In this document: piece after piece, positions 1 to 6,034 of the stretch | Numbering within the stretch: position 1 is the stretch's first letter | Layout of the letters: each line of letters opens with the position of its first letter | Assembly (NCBI GenBank): GCA_000183865.1 | Contig: CM001047.1 | Coordinates: 1,631,738 to 1,638,338 of the forward strand | Source of the DNA: Listeria marthii FSL S4-120 | GTDB taxonomy: Bacteria; Bacillota; Bacilli; Lactobacillales; Listeriaceae | Length of the DNA: 6,601 bases | Reading direction: 5' to 3' | Notes under the pieces: generated by a model | Databases searched by the model: none | The model's input: the letters and a program-made list of their open reading frames with translations, nothing else | What the model was told of the DNA's origin: nothing | Translations under genes and position numbers: made by a program

Positions 1-9
1 TATAAAATT

Positions 10-64
10 AAAAAAGGGCCTCTCTCCAAGCCTAGCAAATATACTAGACAAGGACGAGAGACCC
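10..64 (-). terminator. T-box regulated intrinsic terminator
   Basis: On the minus strand GGGTCTCTC (64-56) pairs with GAGAGGCCC (24-16): nine base pairs including one U-G wobble, followed by six T residues (15-10). The long apical part can fold further, with TCC/GGA and CTAG/CTAG pairings. The 5' arm begins right at the end of the T-box core, so forming the antiterminator and the terminator are mutually exclusive, as expected for a T-box transcription switch. Confidence 0.92.
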
Positions 65-290
65 GTGGTACCACCTTGATTAACTGCAAAAACAGTTCAC
101 TTAATCCATCCAAATTCCGAATGGGCGCCTTGTGTAACGATAAGGCCTAATCGCTGTATCCTACTAAGAAAAACCTTTCAGATCAGAGCTCAGAAGTCCA
201 TTCACATCATGTCCGCTACTGACTTTCACCAACCGTCAGCTCTCTAAAAACTTTCATAATGCTACTTACTCTTCTTCAATGCTATCATTT
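10..290 (-). ncRNA. T-box riboswitch leader, tryptophan specifier (probable trp operon leader)
   Basis: This is a tRNA-sensing leader read leftwards. Uncharged tRNA-Trp binding would favour an antiterminator and allow transcription of the gene beyond base 1. The conserved parts appear in order on the minus strand. The S-turn AGTA is at 270-267. The distal Stem I hairpin has arms CTGAC/GTCAG at 239-235 and 223-219 with the conserved GGTTGGTGAAA loop. The specifier loop carries TGG at 200-198, followed by the usual purine, which reads as a Trp codon. A small hairpin (AACTG/CAGTT, 97-93 and 86-82) resembles Stem III. The T-box core AAGGTGGTACCACGG is at 77-63. A terminator then competes with the antiterminator. 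The element is easily recognised; the exact 5' end is approximate. The downstream gene is outside the window. In Listeria I expect trpE, though trpS or a Trp transporter would also fit a Trp T-box. Confidence 0.95.
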
Positions 291-303
291 TTTACTTGTG
301 TTC

Positions 304-332
304 ATCTTACATAAGAAAATCACGAAAGTCAA
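304..332 (-). promoter_or_regulatory. Sigma-A promoter for the T-box/trp transcript
   Basis: On the minus strand a -35 TTGACT (332-327) and a -10 TAAGAT (309-304) are separated by exactly 17 nt. Transcription would start near 297, about 27 nt before the first conserved T-box element. It points away from adhE, so the two promoters are divergent, with roughly 360 bp between their start sites. Confidence 0.85.
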
Positions 333-595
333 GCAAATAAAACCAACGAAAATTAAATTAGATGAAAACACTAACTAATAAACAAGTAAGAAAAAAGAAC
401 TATTCACTAAAATCCACTTCCCTCGAAAAACACCCATGACATTATCTCTATTCAAATGTATTCAAAGAACCCCCAAAACCATCTAATAACAACATGATAT
501 ACCATTTATCCTCCTCAACTAAATACCCCTATTATCTATACCTAATTAACTAAAAACCGAATCCCCAAAAGGACTTTCCAACTATCTTTGCTTAT
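333..595. other. AT-rich intergenic spacer between divergent promoters
   Basis: This stretch runs from the trp-leader promoter to the adhE operator. It is AT-rich and holds no ORF with good start signals apart from the 17-codon minus-strand candidate at 452-505. I see no tRNA, no terminator with a T-tract, no insertion-sequence ends and no long repeat. Confidence 0.6.
452..505 (-). CDS. Possible 17-residue small ORF with strong Shine-Dalgarno
   Basis: The minus strand has GAGGAGG (516-510), then 4 nt, then ATG (505-503), and an open frame of 17 codons to TGA at 454-452. The translation is MVYHVVIRWFWGFFEYI: hydrophobic and aromatic, with two Trp codons two residues apart. The SD is as strong as any in the window, but the spacing to ATG is short and I found only weak promoter-like sequence upstream. 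It lies between the divergent adhE and trp promoters, outside the transcript predicted from the 304-332 promoter. It could be a short membrane-active peptide, a remnant leader peptide, or chance. No homologue is recognised. Treat it as a candidate only. Confidence 0.25.
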   Translation of the reverse strand: MVYHVVIRWFWGFFEYI

Positions 596-613
596 TTGTG
601 AAGTTTTTCACGT
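596..613. promoter_or_regulatory. Rex-like operator upstream of adhE
   Basis: TTGTGAA, 4 nt, then TTCACGT matches the Firmicute Rex consensus (TTGTGAA-N4-TTCACAA) at all but the last two positions. Rex is a repressor that leaves DNA when the NADH/NAD+ ratio rises, and adhE genes are among its classic targets, so site and gene support each other. The site ends 7 nt upstream of the -35 (621-626), which is further upstream than many repressor sites. TGTGA-N6-TCAC also resembles a Crp/Fnr-family (for example ArcR) site, so that kind of regulator cannot be excluded from sequence alone. Confidence 0.75.
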
Positions 614-619
614 GAAACA
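604..619. promoter_or_regulatory. Near-consensus parS (ParB/Spo0J) site, overlapping the Rex-like site
   Basis: TTTTTCACGTGAAACA matches the Firmicute parS consensus TGTTNCACGTGAAACA at every position except the second (T instead of G). Its core is a perfect 12-bp palindrome, TTTCACGTGAAA (606-617). It shares the TTCAC half with the Rex-like operator. It may be a real weak ParB site or a by-product of operator half-sites GTGAA/TTCAC/GTGAA lying back to back. Confidence 0.35.
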
Positions 620-620
620 C

Positions 621-649
621 TGGACAAACTTTTATTGATGGATTATACT
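621..649 (+). promoter_or_regulatory. Sigma-A promoter of adhE/lap
   Basis: The -35 TGGACA (621-626) and -10 TATACT (644-649) are separated by 17 nt. The predicted start near 656 gives a 5' untranslated leader of about 120 nt before the ATG at 779. The first part of that leader is A-rich and looks unstructured; the second part carries a hairpin. Confidence 0.8.
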
Positions 650-715
650 AACGGTGTAATCAAATAAAACAAAAGAATACAGCAAAGCAACAAGCTAAAT
701 TTTTTTGGATTATCA

Positions 716-752
716 GGGACGTTAAAAGTCTACTATGGACGTTTTGAGTCCC
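716..752 (+). promoter_or_regulatory. Stem-loop in the adhE 5' leader
   Basis: GGGAC (716-720) pairs with GTCCC (748-752). Inside this, AAAAGTC (724-730) pairs with GAC-TTTT (738-745, with G741 bulged), leaving a 7-nt loop TACTATG and a small internal loop. That is about 12 base pairs ending 11 nt before the Shine-Dalgarno. The same stretch can be read as two near-repeats, GGACGTTAAAAGTC (717-730) and GGACGTTTTGAGTC (737-750), 20 nt apart with 11 of 14 bases equal. There is no T-tract, so it is not a terminator. It could protect the mRNA 5' end or bind a regulator. Confidence 0.45.
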
Positions 753-778
753 GAACAAATATTAGGAGGTTCTGGAAA

Positions 779-3379
779 ATGGCAATTAAAGAAAATGCGG
801 CCCAAGAAGTATTAGAAGTTCAAAAAGTGATTGACAGATTAGCAGACAATGGACAAAAAGCATTGAAAGCATTTGAAAGTTACAACCAAGAACAAGTAGA
901 CAATATCGTACACGCAATGGCGCTTGCCGGACTTGACCAACATATGCCCCTTGCAAAATTAGCAGTAGAAGAAACTGGACGTGGATTATACGAAGATAAA
1001 TGTATTAAAAACATCTTCGCGACAGAATATATTTGGAACAGCATCAAAAATAATAAAACAGTCGGCGTTATTAACGAAGACGTACAAACAGGTGTGATTG
1101 AAATTGCTGAACCAGTTGGTGTTGTTGCCGGCGTTACACCAGTAACTAACCCAACATCTACTACCCTTTTCAAAGCAATTATCGCCATTAAAACGCGTAA
1201 CCCAATCATCTTCGCTTTCCATCCAAGTGCGCAACGTTGTTCATCTGAAGCAGCAAGAGTTGTTTACGAGGCAGCAGTTGCAGCTGGAGCACCAGAACAT
1301 TGTATTCAATGGGTAGAAAAACCTTCCCTAGAAGCAACAAAACAATTAATGAACCACGATAAAGTAGCACTTGTTCTTGCAACTGGTGGTGCTGGAATGG
1401 TTAAATCAGCGTACTCTACTGGTAAACCTGCACTAGGTGTTGGACCGGGTAACGTACCAGCTTACATTGACAAAACAGCAAAAATCAAACGTTCTGTTAA
1501 TGACATCATTCTTTCTAAATCTTTTGACCAAGGTATGATTTGTGCTTCTGAACAAGCAGTAATCGTCGATAAAGAAGTATCTAAAGAAGTAAAAGCAGAA
1601 ATGGAAGCAAACAACTGTTACTTCGTTAAAGGCGCTGAATTCAAAAAATTAGAAAGCTATGTTATCAACCCTGAAAAAGGAACACTTAACCCAGATGTAG
1701 TTGGTAAATCCCCTGCATGGATTGCAAACCAAGCTGGCTTCAAAGTTCCAGAAGCTACAAAAATTCTTGTAGCTGAAATTAAAGGTGTTGGCGACAAATA
1801 CCCACTATCTCACGAAAAATTAAGCCCAGTTCTTGCATTTATCGAAGCTGCTAACCAAGCAGAAGCATTCGATCGTTGTGAAGAAATGTTAGTATACGGA
1901 GGACTTGGACACTCCGCAGTTATTCACTCTACTGATAGAGAAGTTCAAAAAGCATTTGGTATCCGTATGAAAGCTTGCCGTATCATTGTAAACGCACCAA
2001 GCGCACAAGGCGGTATCGGTGACATTTATAACGGCTTCATCCCTTCCCTAACTCTTGGTTGTGGATCTTATGGTAAAAACTCTGTATCACAAAATGTAAG
2101 TGCGACTAACTTGCTGAACGTTAAACGTATCGCGGATCGGAGAAATAATATGCAATGGTTCAAACTTCCACCAAAAATTTTCTTTGAAAAATATTCCACT
2201 CAATACCTTCAAAAAATGGAAGGCGTTGAACGCGTATTTATCGTAACTGACCCAGGAATGGTTCAATTCAAATACGTTGACGTTGTAATCGAACACTTGA
2301 AAAAACGTGGCAATGACGTATCTTACCAAGTATTTGCTGACGTGGAACCAGATCCATCTGACGTAACAGTTTATAAAGGTGCAGAATTAATGAAAGACTT
2401 CAAACCAGACACAATTATCGCTCTTGGTGGTGGTTCCGCAATGGATGCTGCCAAAGGTATGTGGTTATTCTATGAACAACCAGAAGCTTCATTCTTCGGC
2501 CTAAAACAAAAATTCTTAGATATCCGTAAACGTACATTCAAATATCCTAAACTTGGTCAAAAAGCGAAATTTGTTGCGATTCCAACAACAAGTGGTACAG
2601 GTTCTGAAGTAACACCATTTGCGGTTATTACAGATAAAGAAAACAACATTAAATACCCTCTTGCTGACTACGAACTAACTCCAGACGTTGCGATTGTCGA
2701 TGCACAATACGTAACAACTGTTCCAGCACACATTACTGCTGATACTGGTATGGACGTTCTAACTCACGCAATTGAATCTTATGTATCCGTAATGGCAAGC
2801 GATTATACTCGTGGACTTTCCATCCGTGCAATCGAACTTGTTTTTGAAAACTTACGTGAATCCGTTCTTACTGGTGATCCAGATGCGCGTGAAAAAATGC
2901 ATAATGCTTCTGCCCTAGCTGGTATGGCGTTTGCAAATGCGTTCCTAGGAATTAACCATAGCTTGGCACACAAAATTGGACCTGAATTCCACATTCCTCA
3001 CGGTCGTGCGAATGCAATCCTTATGCCACACGTTATCCGTTATAACGCACTTAAACCTAAAAAACATGCGTTATTCCCAAGATATGAAAGCTTCCGTGCT
3101 GATGAAGATTATGCTCGTATCTCTCGTATTATCGGCTTCCCTGCTGCAACTACAGAAGAAGGCGTTAAATCACTTGTAGATGAAATCATCAAACTTGGTA
3201 AAGATGTTGGTATCGACATGAGTCTTAAAGGACAAAATGTTGCTAAAAAAGATTTGGATGCTGTTGTAGACACACTTGCAGACCGCGCATTCATGGACCA
3301 ATGTACTACTGCCAACCCTAAACAACCTCTTGTAAGCGAACTAAAAGAAATTTACCTAGAAGCTTACAAAGGTGTCTGA
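779..3379 (+). CDS. adhE (lap): Bifunctional acetaldehyde-CoA/alcohol dehydrogenase AdhE (Listeria adhesion protein, LAP)
   Basis: AdhE reduces acetyl-CoA to acetaldehyde and then to ethanol, using two NADH, and so restores NAD+ in mixed-acid fermentation. The 866 residues have the full two-domain plan. The N-terminal CoA-acylating aldehyde dehydrogenase (about 1-440) has catalytic Cys255 in MICASEQ and a Gly-rich GVGPGNVPAYID (220-231). After a linker comes the iron-dependent alcohol dehydrogenase (about 460-866), with the nucleotide motif GGGSAMDAAKG (550-560), TTSGTGSEVTPF (603-614), and iron ligands inferred as Asp659, His663, His727 and His741. The length is normal and no key residue is missing. 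The ATG follows AGGAGGT (764-770) by 8 nt. The fusion is standard for AdhE, whose homologues form spirosome filaments. In Listeria this protein is known as LAP, an adhesin that binds host Hsp60 and reaches the surface through SecA2 without a signal peptide; none is visible here. It stands alone between its own promoter and terminator, with a Rex-like site upstream. Confidence 0.97.
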   Translation: MAIKENAAQEVLEVQKVIDRLADNGQKALKAFESYNQEQVDNIVHAMALAGLDQHMPLAKLAVEETGRGLYEDKCIKNIFATEYIWNSIKNNKTVGVINEDVQTGVIEIAEPVGVVAGVTPVTNPTSTTLFKAIIAIKTRNPIIFAFHPSAQRCSSEAARVVYEAAVAAGAPEHCIQWVEKPSLEATKQLMNHDKVALVLATGGAGMVKSAYSTGKPALGVGPGNVPAYIDKTAKIKRSVNDIILSKSFDQGMICASEQAVIVDKEVSKEVKAEMEANNCYFVKGAEFKKLESYVINPEKGTLNPDVVGKSPAWIANQAGFKVPEATKILVAEIKGVGDKYPLSHEKLSPVLAFIEAANQAEAFDRCEEMLVYGGLGHSAVIHSTDREVQKAFGIRMKACRIIVNAPSAQGGIGDIYNGFIPSLTLGCGSYGKNSVSQNVSATNLLNVKRIADRRNNMQWFKLPPKIFFEKYSTQYLQKMEGVERVFIVTDPGMVQFKYVDVVIEHLKKRGNDVSYQVFADVEPDPSDVTVYKGAELMKDFKPDTIIALGGGSAMDAAKGMWLFYEQPEASFFGLKQKFLDIRKRTFKYPKLGQKAKFVAIPTTSGTGSEVTPFAVITDKENNIKYPLADYELTPDVAIVDAQYVTTVPAHITADTGMDVLTHAIESYVSVMASDYTRGLSIRAIELVFENLRESVLTGDPDAREKMHNASALAGMAFANAFLGINHSLAHKIGPEFHIPHGRANAILMPHVIRYNALKPKKHALFPRYESFRADEDYARISRIIGFPAATTEEGVKSLVDEIIKLGKDVGIDMSLKGQNVAKKDLDAVVDTLADRAFMDQCTTANPKQPLVSELKEIYLEAYKGV

Positions 3380-3420
3380 AACTAGCTAACTTGTCCACCA
3401 TTAATATATAAAGTTAGAAG

Positions 3421-3455
3421 AAAGCGCAAGTCCATCCCAGGGCTTGCGCTTTCGC
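3421..3455 (+). terminator. Intrinsic terminator downstream of adhE
   Basis: AAAGCGCAAGTCC (3421-3433) pairs with GGGCTTGCGCTTT (3440-3452): 13 base pairs with one T-G wobble and a 6-nt loop ATCCCA. The T-tract is interrupted (TTT, CGC, TTT), so termination may be less than complete. A second inverted repeat, CTAACTT (3386-3392) and AAGTTAG (3411-3417), lies between the stop codon and this hairpin. The 3' arm merges into the promoter region of the next gene. Confidence 0.85.
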
Positions 3456-3478
3456 TTTAGTACTAAAATTAGTATAAT
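3456..3478 (+). promoter_or_regulatory. Promoter and palindromic operator candidate upstream of the VOC gene
   Basis: A perfect -10 TATAAT (3473-3478) has only a poor -35 at 17-nt spacing (TTTCGC, 3450-3455). Between them sits the perfect 12-bp palindrome TTTAGTACTAAA (3456-3467). TACTA (3461-3465) and TAGTA (3470-3474) form a second inverted pair. The same palindrome recurs before the ABC ATPase gene at 3958. A palindrome inside the promoter spacer is the classic position for a repressor. Confidence 0.55.
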
Positions 3479-3501
3479 GAAACAAGAATGGAGTTGATTG
3501 A

Positions 3502-3930
3502 ATGATACAAATAGCGGTTCCCTATTTTACTTTTGACGGGGAAGCCCAGGAAGCACTAGACTTTTATAAAAAAGTGTTCCAAGCAGAAATTACGCAAACG
3601 CGTTACTTTCACGAGATGGAAGGATTTTCAGGAGATAAAAAACTAGGAGAACGCATCCTACATGCAAGACTTACGAAAGAGAAAAAAGATTTATTTTATT
3701 TCTCTGATACGTTTGAAGGCGAAACAGACGCGGGTAATCGCCTATCACTTGCGGTGAATTTTAGTTCCGAAGCAGAATTCGTTCATGCTTTTGTCCTACT
3801 ATCCAAAACCGGCACCGTCGAAATTCCGATCCAAAATACATTTTGGGGCGCAAAATACGCGAAAGTAATCGACCACTACAGCATCGACTGGCATCTCAAC
3901 TTAGAAAACGAGTCTACTACTAAAGTATGA
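3502..3930 (+). CDS. PhnB-like VOC-superfamily (glyoxalase/bleomycin-resistance fold) protein
   Basis: This is a 142-residue protein of unknown substrate with the hallmarks of the PhnB-like (3-dmu-9_3-mt) branch of the VOC fold. The opening VPYFTFDGEAQEALDFYKKV (6-25) is the typical first beta-alpha unit. ILHARLTKEKKDLFYFSD (52-69) is the usual mid-region strand pair. NTFWGAKYAKVIDHYSIDWH (112-131) is the diagnostic C-terminal NTFWGA-type motif. The length is that of a single-domain family member. Proteins of this branch are often annotated as methyltransferase-like or resistance-like, but most have no known activity, and I assign none. The ATG is preceded by GGAG (3490-3493) with 8-nt spacing. 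The gene follows the adhE terminator and precedes the ABC genes by 82 nt with no terminator between, so read-through into them is possible. Confidence 0.85.
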   Translation: MIQIAVPYFTFDGEAQEALDFYKKVFQAEITQTRYFHEMEGFSGDKKLGERILHARLTKEKKDLFYFSDTFEGETDAGNRLSLAVNFSSEAEFVHAFVLLSKTGTVEIPIQNTFWGAKYAKVIDHYSIDWHLNLENESTTKV

Positions 3931-3957
3931 TTTTTACCCCTTCTCTAGCCGAATGTA

Positions 3958-3990
3958 TTTAGTACTAAAAAATAGTACACTAAAATAGTG
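3958..3990 (+). promoter_or_regulatory. Palindromic operator candidate and promoter region upstream of the ABC operon
   Basis: The palindrome TTTAGTACTAAA (3958-3969) is identical to the one at 3456-3467. It is followed by a second TAGTAC (3973-3978), 13 nt after the first, and then CACTA (3978-3982)/TAGTG (3986-3990) as an inverted repeat. Aligning the two intergenic regions on the palindrome puts TACACT (3976-3981) where the VOC promoter has TATAAT. A -35 is weak (TGTATT, 3954-3959, 16-nt spacer). The promoter is uncertain; the repeated palindrome is plain. Confidence 0.5.
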
Positions 3991-4012
3991 AGAGAAAAAA
4001 AGGAGTGAGTTC

Positions 4013-4933
4013 ATGACTGAGACAGTTTTAAAATTAGAACATGTCACGAAAAAAATTGGGCAAAAAAATATTGTCCACGATATCAGCTTTGACATACATA
4101 AAGGAGAAGTATTTGGTTTACTTGGCCCAAACGGTGCTGGTAAAACGACTATCATCCGCTCGATTGTTGGTTTAATTCGTCGCACAGAAGGTGCTGTTTT
4201 TATTAATGGTAAAAATGTCGACACCGAATATAAAGCAGCGATTTCAGAAGTAGGCGCTATTATTGAAAATCCAGAATTTTATATGTATATGTCTGGATGG
4301 GCAAACTTAAAACAATTCGCACGCATGAGTCAAAAAAACATTACCGACGAACACATTCGTGAAATCGTTGAACTTGTCAAACTTACGGGTGCAATTGACC
4401 AAAAAGTAAAAACCTATTCCCTTGGTATGCGCCAACGTTTAGGTGTTGCCCAAGCATTAATTCATAGCCCTGCTCTACTTATTTTAGATGAACCTACCAA
4501 CGGACTTGATCCACAAGGTATGGCTGAATTTAGAACGCTGATTCGCGACTTAGCGACAAACGGCACTTCTGTTTTAATTTCCAGCCATTTACTGAGCGAA
4601 ATCCAACAAATTACGGATCGATTCGCGATTATTAATAAAGGTGTTTTAACGCATATTGAAAAAATGAGTGATCTCGTTGAAAATCATGTCGCTGTTTACA
4701 AATTAAAAGTCAGTGATCCCGAAGCAACTAAAATCGTTCTCCCTACACTCCCAGTCAAACTCGTTGCTCAAAAAGATGATTTATTCAAAATCGAAGTGGC
4801 TCATGAAGATATACATCTAATTGCCCGCGCGATTATTCAAGCAAATATTGATTTATTAGAAATGGTTCCACTTCAAGCCTCCCTTGAAGAGCGATTCCTT
4901 GAATTAACTAAAGGTGGAGGTGCGGAAGTATGA
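4013..4933 (+). CDS. ABC transporter ATP-binding protein, BcrA type
   Basis: This is the cytoplasmic ATPase that powers the membrane partner encoded next. The 306 residues carry Walker A GPNGAGKT (38-45), ABC signature YSLGMRQR (135-142), Walker B ALLILDEP (154-161) with catalytic Glu160, D-loop GLDP (164-167) and switch His192. At the Q-loop position it has Glu85 in IIENPEFY, a pattern I associate with the BcrA group of antibiotic and lantibiotic exporters. After about residue 220 it has the extra C-terminal domain usual for that group, ending LEERFLELT. The ATG follows AGGAG (4001-4005) with 7-nt spacing. The substrate cannot be read from the sequence; peptide or antibiotic export is a family-level guess. 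I recall it as the lmo1636 counterpart. Confidence 0.93.
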   Translation: MTETVLKLEHVTKKIGQKNIVHDISFDIHKGEVFGLLGPNGAGKTTIIRSIVGLIRRTEGAVFINGKNVDTEYKAAISEVGAIIENPEFYMYMSGWANLKQFARMSQKNITDEHIREIVELVKLTGAIDQKVKTYSLGMRQRLGVAQALIHSPALLILDEPTNGLDPQGMAEFRTLIRDLATNGTSVLISSHLLSEIQQITDRFAIINKGVLTHIEKMSDLVENHVAVYKLKVSDPEATKIVLPTLPVKLVAQKDDLFKIEVAHEDIHLIARAIIQANIDLLEMVPLQASLEERFLELTKGGGAEV

Positions 4934-5997
4934 TAGCATTAGTAAAAAATGAATTTACCAAATTATTCTCGAGAAAATCAAGTTGGATTATGCAAATCGT
5001 CTTATTTGTAGCAGTTTTAGCTCTTGCTCTATTAATGTTTTTTGTGAGTAAAATAGATACAAGTGGTACTGAAGGCGGCGATGCAAGTAATGCCGGAATT
5101 ACTGCTTATTATGATAATAAAGGTGCACCAGTCAGCGAAGAAGAATACTGGAATTCGGCTGATAAAGATGGTAATCCGACATATAAATCCGAAACATTAT
5201 CATTAACAGATTCTGTTGCTTATTTAAAAGCCCAAAAACAAGTAGCTCCAAACAAAGATGAAAAAGAAATGATCCAAAAACAAATTGATTTCTACCAAGC
5301 TTACGCAGATGCAGGCAAAAAACCTGCTAGTAACACAGCTGGAATTTCAAGTGCAGATTTCTTTGCTTCATTAGGTAGCTCCGGAGCCGTTGCGACAATG
5401 CTCGTTGTGGTTGTAGCAAGTATCATCGTTGCAACCGAGTTTTCTGGAGGTACTATCAAACTATTACTAACGCGCCCGTACTCTAGAAGTCAGATACTTT
5501 TCTCTAAATATATCATGTGTATTTTTTATAGCGTAATTAGCTCCATCACACTACTTTTAGCTAGCTTTATCTTTTCGTTTATTTTACCAAAACAATCTAT
5601 TTTCATGCCGCTCTCCCCTTCAACGGGTGCAATGACAGCTTGGGAACACGCTTGGATGCTACTCGGTACGAACTTCTTACTGATGATCGTATACGCAACT
5701 ATCGCGTTCTTCTTCTCATCTGTCGTTCGTTCACAAGCACTTGCAGTTGGTGTCGGCGTTGGTGTATTATTCTCAGGTGGAATTATTCGCCAACTACTCC
5801 CTCTCGCTATTGAAAAATACGACTGGATGAAATGGATTATCTTCAACTTGCTTAGCCTAAACGACACAGTTGGCGGCGACAAAATCGCTGGTGGCTTGGC
5901 TGATTGGCAAATCATCGCCGGTTTAGGCGTTTATACAGCGATTATCCTCTTCTTCACATTCTTCTTATTCAAAAAACGAGATGTCGCTTTAAGTTAA
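4930..5997 (+). CDS. ABC-2 type transporter permease (BcrB-like)
   Basis: This membrane subunit pairs with the preceding ATPase. The start codon overlaps the ATPase stop (ATGA, 4930-4933), and GGAGG (4916-4920) inside the ATPase gene serves as its RBS, so the two are translationally coupled. The 355 residues show about six membrane helices: roughly 19-40, 147-169, 192-220, 240-264, 268-290 and 327-348. Between helices 1 and 2 is a polar loop of about 105 residues, predicted to lie outside the cell and rich in Glu, Lys and Gln (about 68-131). After helix 2 comes TEFSGGTIKLLLTRPYSRSQ (169-188), a conserved cytoplasmic segment of ABC-2 permeases of the BcrB/NatB kind. The C-terminus FKKRDVALS is typical of these proteins. 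No signal peptide is needed. A terminator follows 5 nt after the stop. Confidence 0.9.
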   Translation: MIALVKNEFTKLFSRKSSWIMQIVLFVAVLALALLMFFVSKIDTSGTEGGDASNAGITAYYDNKGAPVSEEEYWNSADKDGNPTYKSETLSLTDSVAYLKAQKQVAPNKDEKEMIQKQIDFYQAYADAGKKPASNTAGISSADFFASLGSSGAVATMLVVVVASIIVATEFSGGTIKLLLTRPYSRSQILFSKYIMCIFYSVISSITLLLASFIFSFILPKQSIFMPLSPSTGAMTAWEHAWMLLGTNFLLMIVYATIAFFFSSVVRSQALAVGVGVGVLFSGGIIRQLLPLAIEKYDWMKWIIFNLLSLNDTVGGDKIAGGLADWQIIAGLGVYTAIILFFTFFLFKKRDVALS

Positions 5998-6002
5998 ATT
6001 TT

Positions 6003-6034
6003 AAAAGGCTGTCCGCATTGGACAGCCTTTTTTT
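6003..6034. terminator. Bidirectional intrinsic terminator between convergent genes
   Basis: AAAAGGCTGTCC (6003-6014) and GGACAGCCTTTT (6020-6031) form a perfect 12-bp stem with a 5-nt loop. Seven T residues (6028-6034) follow on the plus strand. On the minus strand four T residues lead out of the stem, so the same hairpin can end the convergent S66 gene. The TAA of that gene (6035-6033) lies at the edge of the plus-strand T-tract, making the layout very compact. Confidence 0.93.

Noticed and set aside
362..439. Plus-strand 25-codon ORF starting ATG at 362 in the intergenic spacer
   Set aside because: There is no Shine-Dalgarno upstream, the composition is Lys/Thr-rich as expected from AT-rich DNA, and there is no promoter facing it.
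436..486. Plus-strand 16-codon ORF overlapping the previous one by ATGA
   Set aside because: It has no Shine-Dalgarno of its own and is antisense to the better-supported small minus-strand candidate; the overlap looks like chance.
596..609. Catabolite-response (CcpA cre) site upstream of adhE
   Set aside because: The best alignment lacks the central CG and has at least three mismatches; a Rex reading fits much better.
880..1234. Two minus-strand ORFs (880-1209 and 986-1234) inside adhE
   Set aside because: They are antisense shadows of a strongly conserved coding region, with no recognisable family.
2976..3315. Short ORFs in other frames over the 3' part of adhE
   Set aside because: They overlap the intact iron-ADH domain completely and have no RBS or family resemblance.
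779..3379. AdhE as an unusual gene fusion
   Set aside because: The aldehyde dehydrogenase plus iron-alcohol dehydrogenase fusion is the normal AdhE architecture in bacteria.
5526..5915. 129-codon minus-strand ORF inside the permease gene
   Set aside because: It is opposite a clear membrane-protein frame, and its sequence is what antisense of such codons gives.
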